Assembly (NCBI GenBank): GCA_024663395.1
Contig: JANFAH010000126.1
Location: 16,509 to 80,508 of the forward strand
DNA length: 64,000 bases
Source of the DNA: Pisolithus tinctorius
Lineage: Eukaryota; Basidiomycota; Agaricomycetes; Boletales; Pisolithaceae
Reading direction: 5' to 3'
The notes under the pieces were generated by a model that was not told the origin of the DNA, searched no databases, and was given only the letters and a program-made list of their open reading frames with translations. Positions within the stretch are counted from its first letter, which is position 1; every line of letters begins with the position of its first letter. A program made the position numbers and the translations under genes. Positions 1-12,500 of this stretch are shown piece after piece.

Positions 1-358
1 GTCGAATTTCGTCGTGAACAGATTAAGAGCAGTCAATATGCCGCCATTTGGCCCAAGGTTATATCTACTCGTAGGTCCGTTAGTGCGACCAACATGAGAC
101 CCACCAGAACGAGATGTACTGTTTCATGACTTCTTTATAATCAACTGTATCTCTGATATCGATGTTAGGTTCGAAAGGGACATGCGCTACTGCGGGATCG
201 AGGTTCAGAATGTAAGGGGCCTTTTCGTGATTTTGACGCAGGTAGGAGTTGATGCGTTGCACGAAGGTTGATTTTCCCGCGCCTGCCATGCCGATGGTGA
301 CAACGACGCTCGGTTTTCGCGAAGAACTGCCGCTGCTAGTAGATGCTGGCGCGTCCAT
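1..358 (-). CDS. GPN1: GPN-loop GTPase 1 (N-terminal part, cut by left edge)
   Basis: This is the N-terminal part of a GPN-loop GTPase (GPN1/Npa3 family), which assists assembly and nuclear import of RNA polymerase II. The start chosen is MDAPAST at 358. The Walker A P-loop is visible as [10 protein letters not shown], followed by LNLDPAV. A 55-nt intron (119-65, GTACAT...GTAG) joins VMKQ to [10 protein letters not shown], which contains the Gly-Pro-Asn motif that defines the family. The rest of the GTPase domain and the acidic tail lie outside the window. An in-frame upstream ATG at 454 would add 32 residues with no family resemblance. The gene is co-directional with SAC3 and begins 186 bp downstream of the SAC3 stop. 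Confidence 0.9.
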
Positions 359-544
359 GATGGCGGAATCAGCGGACGGTGCCACGCGACAGATTTCTTG
401 AAGGCCACCAACTCTGTCATGATTGCTTATGTCATCCGAAGAGCCCATCACCACAAGCTGATAAGGATACTAATGCTACATGCAAGGTTGCCAGTAATTT
501 ATGTCCGTCAGATACGTGTGTGAATAACAAGCGACTGTCTATCG

Positions 545-3500
545 TTAGCTGAACAGAGATGGAGCACTACGCCCATACTTGGCCCGGACATCTCTAGCCA
601 AGGAACGGAGCATGGCAGGCGTCACCAATGATGTGGTATCCAGAGACTGTACGGATGTGGCAGCGCTAAGCGAAGGGGAGGGTTCGTGTGAAGTAAATGG
701 CACGCTCTCTGAGTCCTCGGTGAACACGGAAGCTTCAGAATCTGATAAACGCCTCTTCTTGGACGCCGGGTAGTCACTTGAAAATGTCAACGAAACGTCG
801 GGGCTTAGGTACCAAGTGAACTGACCTGCCAGAACTTGGGATCCGCTTCGGAGGATGCCTTAGCCTTGTAATGTGACTGTTGAATTCGTCCTCCAGATTC
901 GACTTAAACGAAAGGAAAGACTTCTTTGCGTCCTCTAAGAGATCTTTTCGGATACACACATGGACACTAGGATTGAGGTCTGCGTAATATGCGACCAAAG
1001 CACTCGCTAGCGTGTATGCTTGAGACACAAAGCTAAGCGTTGGAAAATCTGTCAATACAATCAGAAAAAAATAGAAGACCGCTTTCAACATTTATATACC
1101 TACCTCGGCCTAGGCTCCTATGTGCGGTGATATCTTTAATTAGGTCCGCCTTAACCTCCATGGAAGGGAGCTGCTCCAGCCAGTGCAGCACAGCATCAAA
1201 TGTGGAACTACGGGTGGGAATACCATGAGGGAAAGTTGACCAGGAGAGTGAGGAACCTACTCGGAACTGACGATACGTTGTGGTTGCAAAGGGATCAGGT
1301 CAGCCTGAATACTGTCCTTGCGAAATAACTCGACGACAGAATTGACGAGATGGCCCAATAGTTTAGTAGTGCTATGCAAAAACCAGGCATAAAGGTTCCA
1401 GTTAACTAGATGGATTGATACAGGGGTAAGCTCCTTAGTCCAGAAAAGAAAGAAGGTACACACATTCACCGTGAATAGTGCATTTCGCGAGCCAAGTGGT
1501 CATTTCATCCCATATACGTTCCCAGTCCTCCACAACACCTATAAATTGTCGGTCAGGGGAGCTGACGAGGCCACAACGAACACGACGAACCATCAACAGA
1601 AATAGACCTCACAAGGCGACCGTCACGGTCAAAACGAATTGACCTGAGCAGCTCCTCGAATTTCGACTCCGTACCCAAAGCACCCGGAGTAACAAAGAGT
1701 TCATGACAAGGCGTCAGCAGACCTTGAGTTGCAGCCACGACCTGCCGCAAGGTTACTAAATTCAAATGATGGGCTGATGGATAGATTTTATACCATGTCA
1801 TCAAAATCTTTTGTAACGTCTGGTGGCTCACTCGCCCACGATATGCAAATCAGTGAAGGAATGTAATGTCTGTCCGGTGGTAACATCTTCAAGATTTCAC
1901 GCAGTCGAGCGCAGTCGTCCAAGACCCGGTATTTCCTGTATGGTCGGTGTAAGCAAGCCAGAAAACAGAGGCGATAAATCGGTTTACTTCTCAAGCACGT
2001 CTGTACTACTCATAGGTGTTCGTTCGAAAATGATAACTCCAGGATAGAAGCTTCTGGCGTCAGTGTGGGAACGCGAAATCGGCATCTCAAAAACATTCCC
2101 AGTTTTCCACTTCCCAGATTCAGGAACGTCAAACTTCTGCTCCAGCCAAATGGCAGTTCCATCGTTTTCCTCATTAAGTGACAGCCATGCCACCCAATTT
2201 GCAGGCAGATGTGAGCTCGAAGGATCCAAGCAGCTCTGAAGGAGGTGAAGGAAAGAACCACGTGCCCAGCGACGTGTTTGCTCTTCATGATTCTACTTAA
2301 TACGTCAAGCAACCGCCACAAAGAGCACACAACAACCCGCTTACAGTCTCGAACCGTTTGGCAAGCTCTTCATCTGTCTGCGGGGATTTGAATTCGCCGA
2401 CAGGACGGCTTCTTGCGCGCTTTTTGACAGGAACAGAAACCTCCGCAGGGATAATCTTCCGCTTCTTCTCGGAGACAGCAGCAGCTGTGGTGCGTGAAAG
2501 CCGTTCAGCATGCACTCTTTCGCTGTACTCCTGACTTCTTCTGCATGCCTCTATCCATTTCGTTCGATCTGATAACCGACGCCGCCATTGTGAAAAAGAT
2601 GTCTTCACGAGATAGCATTTGCGAGCAAACTTCAATGCTGCGGCCTCCATCACATCTGTTTGACCTGACTGGGACAGGGATTGCGCTCTTAGCTTGTCCT
2701 TGTGAGTTTCGGCGTTGGCAGCGACAAGACTCGACTGGAGAGGTGACTGAAGAGAATCGCGACGAAGTAAGTGGGGAACAGACGACGAAAAAAACTTGGA
2801 GCTAGAAGGGGACGGTATGATGAGGGGACTCAAAATCTCTGTAGAAGATGCCGACAGTGACGAAGTCTGAATGCTCCTCAGAGAACCAAGGTTGAGTCGC
2901 GGCCCCTGGGATGGAGTTACAGATTTCGGAATGAAAATCGTTGCAGTGGGAGTGGGCGGTAATGAGATTGGCTGCTGCCTGTTCAACGGCGGTGGTTGAC
3001 TAGGTGGTGTCTCTTGGAGAGATTCGTAAGTTGCGTTTAGTGGTGTTAAGTCCTGTATAGGGACTGGTGGTGTGGAGGGAAAGGATGAGGTCTTCCGTTG
3101 GTCGGATGAGCCAGGTTGGGAGGCTAACGTCATATCGGGGGTCGAGTCATCAGCAGGCTGCAGTCGTGTGTCGACAGGTAGATTTGCGACATTTGAAGAT
3201 GACGGAGGAGCAGAGGAAATGCTAGAGGTCGACAAAGTCGATGGGATCAAAGGCTCTACTGCCGGTGAGGAAACGACAGGTCGTGGTGCTTGTAGCAGGG
3301 TGGATGTGGGCTGTACTCCGAAGATCGATGGTAGTCGGTCTGGGTATTCATTGTTATCAGTGGCCTGAGTGACGGACAGTGAGGGTGGAGGTAGACCAAG
3401 TTCCGTGCTTGCCACTTGTTCACTTTCTGGCCTTAATGCTGGGAACTTGACAGAAGCACGATCATCCACCAACGTAAAGGGAATGGTGGGTCCGCTGGAG

Positions 3501-5495
3501 GATACTGAAGGTGGGCAAGAACGTTTAGCACTAGTCTTTGCTTAGGTATGAAAACCTACCAGGAGGGGTGGATGATAATTGATCAAAAGATGGAGGACCC
3601 TGTAGGAACACGGGAAGAGGGGTGGTGGAAGGGCGCGTCTCAGAGGCGGGCACAACACCGAACGTGCCCGTACCGAACACGTTGGGTACCGATGGAAGGT
3701 TCGAAAACGCAGATATAGCTGAATTGGCTGGCGCCTGAGCAGATATCGAAGCGGAAGGGATATTGAAAATCGTGGACTCAGCCGGTTTAGACCCGGAATC
3801 ATCATTAGACCATTGCATTCCGTTTGGCTGCAAGGCAGGCGGTGAGTGCTGTGGTAGGGGTTGTTCCGTCACGAATCCAGAGGAGCCCTCCGCATCTTCG
3901 TTAGTATGCATCGCATCATCTTCTGTGCTTTCGGCCTGGGGATGTCGGCCAGAATAGCCATCGATAATATCAAAGTAGGTCAGTTCCCCCCGGATGGCTT
4001 CAATGTCCTCGATCGTGTCTTTTCCGAACAGCCGCTCAAGAATGCATGCAACAAGGTACATCATCACGACATTCCCTTCCCCACGGAGGACGGCAGCGAG
4101 TTCCGCGAATATTTGCATCGCTTCCGCGTCAACAGTGAGAGCAGAAGTTTTAGTTATAGGCGCGCTCTTGGCCTGAACGCGTGCGCGAAATCTCGTCGTG
4201 AGTTCAAACACAGGGTGCTTGAGTAGAAAATCAGGTATATCTTCGTGGCGTTCTCTTTGATCCCGAATATGAATGAGGCGATGATAAACGCGCATTTCCA
4301 ATTCTGTCGGTGACTGATAGCGACCGCGCTGGTCTTCATAGAACTCTTTCAAGCTTTGTAGAGCTTTTGAGCGGTACTTGAATGACGATTGGGGATCCAT
4401 TATGAAGAGTCACGCACTGTTCATAAGTTGCTGTTCTTCCAGTGGGATGGAAAATCCAGCGGAGTCGCGCTCCAGGTGGATAGCAAGGATGTGGAAACGA
4501 GCGCATCGATCATGGCACTCGATGGCCAGTGGTCCCATTTCATGTTGCATCGTAAAGTCGTTTCTCACCGCTCTCGAGCGGTCTCGGATGAAACTGAAGG
4601 TCGCAGAAAATCCGCCCCGAGGTAAGAGATCATGGAACAGATAGTCAAGAGTACGCTGGGAAACCGCTTGAGTAACACCACATACAAATGTGGATTTTCT
4701 CTAACACACCTTGAGCACTCTGGGTGGTCGAAGGTCTGATGGCAAGGTTTTGTCCCCAGCTGCGCGTTCATACATTTTGACGGCCCGTTTGTGATCAACC
4801 CTCTTCGTGCCGGGGATCTATAGAATTATCAGCGAACATCTGGACAAGCCTTACATTGCAGGGCCTAAGAATTCATACAGTCTCCCACTCGGTAAGATTA
4901 TTCTCGCGTTCGCGTCGATACCGCTCAAACCGCGGACACATATCCATGCACGTTCCTACCATCGTAATCGCATCTTTTAGGGATTTCTGCACCAATGGAT
5001 CGTCCATTTTGCCCTCGGCGATAGCCTTCTTGCGTTCGGCATCACGAGCTTTCACCAGCTGCATAGGGTGTCATGCAGTAGCGTTAAGTGCAACAAGTCT
5101 TTACTACACACCTCTTGCCAAAACCTCTCCCGTTCCTCTGGCGTTTCTGGATCTGGAGGGTATACCTCTTCCCCTTCTGTTTCATCCTCTACTTCGCTGT
5201 ATTCTCCTTCACTTGCTGTGGTACCGCCATCCACGACACCACGTCGAAAAGAAGTCACATGAACATTGTTAGACTTGCCTCTGGGCCCTCTACCTCGTCC
5301 CCTACTTCCCCTAATCCCACCACGTTCCCACCTGTCGCCGTCACTGCCTCCTTGGGGAGTATTTGTACCACTGCGGGAAGCAACGCCGTCTGCGACCCAC
5401 TGCTTATTTCTGTGCAAGGGTCGTTTGCTATTACCACCCTCATTGTATGGCACTAGTCCGCGGCCTCTTGTTGCTCTGTGAACTGCTGGCTCCAT
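545..5495 (-). CDS. SAC3: SAC3/GANP-family mRNA export factor (TREX-2 scaffold)
   Basis: This is a large multi-exon gene for the Sac3 scaffold of TREX-2, which couples transcription to mRNA export at the nuclear pore. The N-terminus (start MEPAVHRATRGRG at 5495; an in-frame ATG at 5600 is possible) is RG-rich and low-complexity. The SAC3 core follows: GTCMDMCPRFERYRRERE (about 4960-4900), then PGTKRVDHKRAVKMYERAAG and DLRPPRVLK (about 4830-4715), FSFIRDRSRAVRNDFTMQ, and SIPLEEQQLMN joined by an intron near 4395-4360 to LQSLKEFYEDQRGRY. These are family hallmarks. After 3900 the protein becomes Ser/Pro/Thr-rich with scattered FG/FN dipeptides. A helical segment, ALKFARKCYLVKTSFSQWRR (about 2640-2560), may correspond to the Cdc31/Sus1-binding region. 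The C-terminal exons down to 545 are divergent and their borders are uncertain. The call rests on the core and is firm. Confidence 0.88.
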
Positions 5496-6089
5496 TGCCG
5501 CAGTGGATGAGGTCGGGCCACCAACACAGTCGCAAGTTAGATCACTGGACGTGCCGCTTGGGCGTTGGTGCCCGGTGTTTGACCCTATTTGGCCTTGCAC
5601 AAGCTATGTACTTATATAAGCAGGTTACATAATGACCATATTCCCCAGCCCCTAGTTGATGTGATTGAGTTCAGTGCCTCCCTATGATTCGGGAAAGAGA
5701 TATCTAGTGGGGACCCAGGTACCCAAGTATGAACGTCACCGACAACGTTGGTATCACTCAAGGGCCACTCCTTATTGTCGCAGCGACAACCCCCGCAATG
5801 GACACCTGTTACAATCCGTGCTAGGTCTTTTGTCATATCGTTGTCAGCCAACAAGGCACCGACCAGATTATTATTCAACCAATCCAGTGCAGTTCCGGTT
5901 CCAGAGGTATGTAGTGTATCGAAAGCGGAGAAACAGCATATCGAATATCGAAACATGGGTAAAGAAAAGTATATGAACACATCGACTAAGCTATAAACGA
6001 GAAAATGCGAGACGTTGAACGAATACAGAGAACCCTGTGGAAAAATCCTCGTTGCCATGCCACACTAAGTATCTTGACGGGCGTCCCTG
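5496..6089. other. Intergenic, SAC3 5' side / WOPR gene 3' side
   Basis: 594 bp between two minus-strand genes. The open frame here on the minus strand (about 6058-5612) has no recognisable motif, splice logic or composition and is read as chance. It should hold the SAC3 promoter and the 3' UTR of the WOPR gene. No clear TATA box was identified. Confidence 0.5.
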
Positions 6090-7762
6090 TCACGCACTGT
6101 CCCCGTCTACACCCACTTCAACAGACGAAGGCGTGCCCCCATCTTTATCTGGCAACTCCGCAATAGAGGCTGCTGAACTCGACATGGTAGTCGCGGGCGG
6201 AACAGGGGCATGGCCCGCGTGACTCGGATAGCCATTGTATACGTGCCATGATGCTGCGGGGTACCCACCGTAGTGTGGGTGTGAATGCGGCTGGGGGTGG
6301 GGGTGCGAGGGGTGTGGTGGGAGATAGTACGGATAGTACGGCTGGGGGGGAGAGACCGCGGCCTGTTGTGGGTCGGATGGCGGTTGGGGCGTAGTGCCAT
6401 ACGCAGGTCCAGAGCCAGAGGGAGGGTACCCATACGGCGGTACCGGAGCAGACACTGAAGGAGAAGGAAGCTGTTGCGGGTGTGGGACGCCAGGCACGCT
6501 AGGATGTGGTGAGCCTGGATAGAAAGGCGGGTGTGGAAGCGGTGCGTACCCTGGTGCACCGTAGTATCCCACAGGATAGGGAGCGTAATGGGGAGGTGGA
6601 GGAGGCGGAGCGCTTACAGCACTGGTGGCACCCACGTTAGGAGGCTGGTCTTGTTCGGAATAAGCAGCAGATGCGGGTGCGGAGCGTCCTTGGGAATGGT
6701 GAGGAGTAGAAGGAGTAGACGGGGAGGGCAAGGACAGTCCGACGGCTTGGTTGTCTGTGGGCGAATTGGATTGGCTTCCGCTCCCTCCCTTTCCTCCCTT
6801 GCTCCGTCGCTTCGAGTTGTTGCCACCGTATGGATTGTAGCGACCGCGCTTGTTACCATCTGAGACTCGGCCGTCTGTGAGTAGTGGCAGGCCAGTTGAC
6901 AGTGGGGCTGCGAGGAGTGAGGGCGAGGGATCGATGTCGTCCGCTTCACCGCGGTATCGTGGGACGCCGTCGACACCAATCTCCACCTTGGGAGGATTGC
7001 GAAAATGGGTTTTGTCGAGATACTCTGCGCTGATGTCGAGCGAAGCCAATTCGGGTAACGACGATGGGGAGCGCAGACGGCCCTGTTCGACATCCTCTAC
7101 CCTGTAGTACGAAATCAGGTGTTGTGCAACACCACCTATGGTGAGAGAGAATGTCTGACAGAGTGAGATGAAAAGCGTGAGAACCACATGGAAGAGAGAG
7201 AGGGAAGCCCAGGGCATGGCATACACACTTTCTTCATGAGGCCGTCGCTTTTGAATTTATAGCTGTTCGTCAGGCTCCCGACGAGCACACGTTCGCGATG
7301 CCTGTCCAAACCAGTTGAGCTTGCCTCACCCTTCGGCCGGCTGAGAGAGTGATTGTCAAGTCGCGAGCCATCGTTGTACGGGTGGTGGTCATCAGCGGGG
7401 TCTGAGCGTGCACCTCTGTGCCCTGCGCCACGTTTGTCTGTCTCGCGGTAGAGTAGGAAGTTGCCCAGTATGCGAGAAGGACTCCAGAAGAAGCCATCCG
7501 TCCAGCGCTTGATTCCACTTTCATCCTCGTCGAAGACGAAGACCGAGCCAGACGTGATCATTTTCCGTTCAGAGTCGACGAGCCGACGAGTGACTCTAGG
7601 TATAAGGCCCCTTCTGGCGGCCTCGAGGATGAGCAGGGCATCGCCAGTTGTCTCTATCCACCCCGACCAGGGCGGTTCAGTCCAGGTTGTTGGGGACGAC
7701 TGTTGGTTGCCATTTGGGCTGGCGGCGCCTGATGGGGAGTTGATCTGCTGATTGGCAGACAT
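6090..7762 (-). CDS. Gti1/Pac2 (WOPR) family transcription regulator
   Basis: The two-exon model is exact: exon 1 7762-7229 (178 codons), a 74-nt intron 7228-7155 (GTGTGT...CAG, phase 0), exon 2 7154-6090, giving 532 residues. The WOPR DNA-binding fold occupies about residues 25-220. Its first lobe shows the hallmark GWIETTGDALLILEA, RGLIPRVTRRL, GSVFVFDEDESGIKRWTDG and WSPSRILGNFLLYRE. The second lobe, SYKFKSDGLMKK/TFSLTIGGVAQHLISYY, spans the intron. The remaining 300 residues are Pro/Tyr/Gly/His-rich and disordered, with a proline-rich tract repeating PYG/PPPHY units, as in other basidiomycete WOPR proteins. The family includes Wor1, Ryp1 and Ustilago Ros1, master switches of morphology and sporulation. 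The target here is unknown. It is divergent from the WSC oxidase across a 1.8-kb promoter region. Confidence 0.93.
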
Positions 7763-9583
7763 TTCTTGGAAGAATGCTTGCTAACTACATGGTACATGAT
7801 GATGGATCAGAGTGAAGTTGTACAGATAAACCAAGATGATCAGCCACTTGGAATCAAAGTTCATGAGCCAGACAAGGTTGACTCACCGAGCAGGTAGATT
7901 TGCGAGACGGAGGCGTGAGGATGGACTATTTAGGATTTTACCGACCATTCACGCCACAGCTGCCCATAACTGGTCCGTGCCCTCTCTCCCTCCCTACCAG
8001 CGTTCTATTTCTCGAGTATACGTCGTACGCTACTTTCCAAGACTACAGTGACAAACGAACCGGTCACATCCTGCCACTCAGAGAAAGAATGAAGAAACAG
8101 AGTTTAGGCGGAATCCATCGGACAAGCTAAGGTTTCCCGGCACACTGCTTTGTCATCCACCATTCCTTGTCCGCGAAGATTAGGTAAGCCTTATTCCAAC
8201 AACTCGACGAGTTATGGGTACCTGGAAAGCCGTGCATGTCTTAATCAATTTATGCCGTTTGGTCTTCCCCAGCACTCTGGAGCCGGCCTAATCCTCGGAA
8301 TTTTGCACCCGCATACACGGCTAGGGTTCTTCAAGTCGGGTGGTCTTGGGTTCCTGGGAGGCCTGGAACCTGACACCATTCTTTTTCTCTATGACAACCA
8401 TCTTCTTCTGTGCATGAATCAATAGCTTCCTATAGGAAGCCTGGTGGGATAGTATGGCCTGTACGTTAGTGCTTGACCTTCTCCGACACACTTAGCTTAC
8501 TATCGGCGTAGTAAGAACGTACGCTTTGCGGCAGACGTCGACCAGTGTCCGCGTCCTGTGCCGTAAAACTGACATTCTCGTGAGGTTACCATCGTCACCG
8601 GGGAATAGACCCTCAGCTCGGGAACTGGTGGTCCCCGGTCAGGCACTCTGCGTCAGCAGAGCAAAACGATTCAGCCGATACAATGTAGCCTTGAGGAAAT
8701 TGCGATGTGTTGTCTCAACACTGTAAATCCGGCCATAACCCGACCAGTTGTGGCAGACAATTCCGATCACTATCGATGACAATTGGCCAATGAATGGACG
8801 GTTTCAGTCGTCGTTTTCTGACTCTTTCCAGTCCGATCACAAGCGGAGAGCTGTTAAAACCGGTCGATGTATCCTTCGTGAAGGTTCAGACTATCTTGTA
8901 CTTTCCCCAGCGTCACCTCCACCGATTTTCAGTTGTCTCCCTTCTTTTGCCAAATTCAACCGAAAACTTCACCTGACCCCAGGAACAGAATCGCTGTCAT
9001 ATATTCGTAACAACTTCATTACACTGTCCGCTCGCAACGGCCATTTCACCCGAGCTGATGTTCTGATCTCCCACTTAGGCAGCATGTGGCGGAGAGGAAG
9101 CTCTACTCTTCGGCCGTCGTCTTTCTGGAATCAGTTGCAAAGGGCGGGTCTTAACATTCTTCAGATGAAGCAGTTCATTTGAAAAAAGAATGCAGCGGCA
9201 AAGGTGATAGAAATTGCGGCTATAATGATATGTGGCCGCTGCCCTCCGATCCTCTCCGGATTTCTGACAACCGCCACAAGCAAAGAGCAACAGGACCTAT
9301 CCTAACTGAAAGCGCAACCAGAAACTCTGCAATTTTTCCTGGATGCTCAATCCAGCAGCAAAGTTGGACTTTGTCCCCTGTCTTGCAATGCTGCAACTTT
9401 TCCAGTTGGTGCATTTGTCATCGGTATCGGACGTAGGCCAGATCTACGCCCGTTCCTGATCATTATATTTATCCTTTCAAAAAAAAAGCCCCCTTTTCTG
9501 GCATTTATTTCCTTCAGAATTCTCATCCGTGAGATGCAGTATAAAATCCTGATCGGTAACAGCGCAAGGGAAGCAAGGCCGGG
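7763..9583. promoter_or_regulatory. 1.8-kb divergent intergenic region, WOPR regulator / WSC oxidase
   Basis: No supportable gene lies here. Short open frames (for example 8748-9182 on +) show no motif or intron logic. The region must carry both promoters. It is long compared with the 130-600 bp spacing of the other head-to-head pairs in the window, as is common for WOPR regulator genes. A T/A-rich stretch with an A9 run lies near 9479-9487, just upstream of the oxidase TATA box. Confidence 0.55.
9540..9547 (+). promoter_or_regulatory. TATA box of the WSC oxidase gene
   Basis: TATAAAAT lies 37-44 bp upstream of the ATG at 9584, preceded by a CT-rich stretch. The match and placement fit a core promoter with a very short 5' leader. 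This is a sequence-only inference. Confidence 0.6.
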
Positions 9584-12500
9584 ATGATTCTCTCAATCTT
9601 CCTGGCACTGCTTTCGGCCTGTGCCATCGTTATCCCGGTACTTCTGCATTCAGAGGTGCTAACTCTTTACTGACAGTCTTGGAAGACAGCTCATGCTTCT
9701 ACGCTCTTTCATCGACATGTCTTGCACCACCGCTCCTTACAGGGCGGTTGGACATCGTATGGCTGCTGGACGTGAGTGGAGACTCTCAGTCAAATAAGGG
9801 GTCTAACTGCCTTTGTCCCAGTGACAATGCTGGCGCTCGCACGCTTAGCGCCGCTTCCTATACAAACACGACTGGTATGACAGTCGAGTCATGCCTTAGT
9901 TTCTGTTCTTCGGGATCCAACTCGTACATCTATGGTGGTGTCGAGTATGCACAGGAATGCTGTGCGTAGCAAGTTACACTCCTTCGTGGTCCATCGTCTG
10001 ATGCGCATTACAGATTGCGGGAATTACCTCGCTTCGGGTGCTTCTAACGTCAGCATGTCGGAGTGCGACATGACATGCACCGGGAATGCCTCTGAGTTTT
10101 GTGGTGCTGGGGATCGACTGAATATTTACTGGAGTGGTGCTCAACCTCCTCCACTGCCCATCATCGTCCTCAGCGCTGGTAACTGGGCGTCGCTCGGGTG
10201 CTATAAGTAAGTAAATAATATGTGGCACCGTAGAGTTCACGAATTAACATTTCACTAGTGACTCTGCGACAGCGAGAGCTCTGCCAAATGCTGTGGGTGT
10301 AACCGGGCAGGTCACGGTCGAGTCATGCACTGCAGCATGCCAGGGCGCTGGTTATCAATATGCAGGGGTTGAATACGCCGATGAATGCTGTGAGTGACGC
10401 TGTTCACGCTAGGCTTCCATAAATGTTGAGGCGTAATGGAACAGACTGTGGAATGACTCTGGATAATGGTTCCGGACCAATGCCCGCATCGGGTTGCGAC
10501 ATGACCTGCGCTGGAAATTCTTCCGAGTATTGTGGAGGTCCTGACCGTCTCAACCTGTACAACTACACGGGAACGCTGACAACCACGGAAAACACTGGCA
10601 GTGGAACTGGCTCAGAGTTTTTTGTTACGCCCAATCTCTCTGGAAATTGGACCTATAGCGGCTGCTATGTGGATAATGCTAACGGACGAGTCCTTGGAGA
10701 CGAGTTGGACAGCAGTTCCATGACGGTTGAAAGCTGCACTGCTCACTGCACCGCAGACGATTTCACTATTGCGGGCCTCGAGTATAGTACACAATGCTGT
10801 GAGCCTTGTTCATCGACCTTACACATATGCATGTGCTTTTACTGACGCTTTTGCCTAGTCTGCGGGAACGAATTGATCGACGGTGCAACAAAAGCACCTG
10901 ACAGTGATTGCAACATGGCATGCGGGGGAAATGCATCGTGAGTAGGACATTTCTTCATGTCCTGAGAGGTGGCTAATGTCGAGCAGGGAGGCATGTGGCG
11001 CAGGAAATCGCTTATCCGTCTACTCTTCTACAGGGATTATCACAATACTTCCTGTTCCAACTGTACTGGAATCGGGGCTCCCAGGCCAATGGGTGTATCA
11101 GGGTTGTCTTTCGTGAGCGTTACTTCCGTCTGCGGTGATTTTCGTGGTCATTTATAAAATCTAGTGAACCGGCTCCCGGATCACACTATTTCCCCTACGA
11201 GAATGATTGGACCAACAATAACACAGTTGAGGCTTGTCTGAACCAATGTGCTGCCTTTGGCTATCCAGCAGCTGGGTTGGAATATGGCGAGCAATGCTGT
11301 AAGTTCTGATCTGTCCTCTTCGAGGCAATAAAATGACGATCGGGAATAGTCTGCGGGGACGTCAGCGATGTAGTTGATGGCACCTTTGTCTCGGATTCCG
11401 AATGCAATATGCCTTGCTCGGGAGACCCAATTCATCTTTGTGGTGCAAATAATCTAATGTCGACTTACTACTGGAACGGAACGATGAATGTCTGGCACAC
11501 CCCAGATAATATCGGACGTTACGAGGCAAGCGCTACATAATATGCTTCCTGGAATGGCCTCTTTTGACCTTTTCTTCACCAGTTCCTGATTGGTGGCTTG
11601 GTGGTTCCACTCATTGCGACGGTCGGAATCAACAATAAGGTCACGTTCCTCGAAAAATATCCGACTTCGGAATTTGCGAACTCTACTGGAGCTTACGAGC
11701 TGGACATAAGTCTGGTAGACAACTATTTGTTGGCCTGGCGTGAGATGCATGTCAAGTCAGACGTATTCTGTTCGGGCAGTATCATCCTTCCAGACAAGGG
11801 TGCACGTCAAATTAACGTAGGAGGGTGGTCACTTGAATCCACTTACGGAGTCAGGTTGTATACCCCCGACGGTCAGCCAGGTGTCAATGGGACGAATGAC
11901 TGGGAGGAAAACGCGAACGAACTAGCACTCCAGGTTCGTCTTTCTGTAGAATATAGATCTCTGGAATTCATCTCTTTATAGAGAGGTCGCTGGTACCCAA
12001 CAGCAATGATGATGCCCAACGGAAGCATTCTCGTGGTCGGGGGTGAGACTGGTAGCAATGGTCCTCCTCAACCGAGTCTGGAAGTCCTGCCCGCGCCACC
12101 GGGAGGTGACACAGTCATCACTCTCGATTATCTGCAACGCACGGATCCAAATAATCTGTATCCATTCTTGATGGTTCTTCCAAGTGGTCGTTTCTTCATT
12201 GGTAATGTCTGTGTGGATTGACGCGATAATTACTAAACTCTGTTTTAGGATATTACAACGAGGCGCGCATATTGGACCCCGTCACATTTGATACGGTGAC
12301 AGTCTTACCGAATATACCTGGGGCAGTCAACAATTTTCTGGCGGGGCGCACGTACCCGATGGAGGGAACTGCCGTCTTACTCCCCCAGCATGCTCCATAC
12401 ACAGACCCAATAGAAATATTGATATGTGGTGGTTCAACCCCCGGAGCAGCTATAGCTTTGGACAACTGCGTCACCATTACCCCTGAGGCGTCAAATCCCA

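Noticed and set aside
5612..6058. 148-residue minus-strand frame between SAC3 and the WOPR gene.
   Set aside because: No recognisable motif; falls in the expected SAC3 promoter and WOPR 3' UTR.
8748..9182. 144-residue plus-strand frame in the WOPR/oxidase promoter.
   Set aside because: No motif, no codon or composition pattern like the neighbours, and no homologous feel; probably chance.
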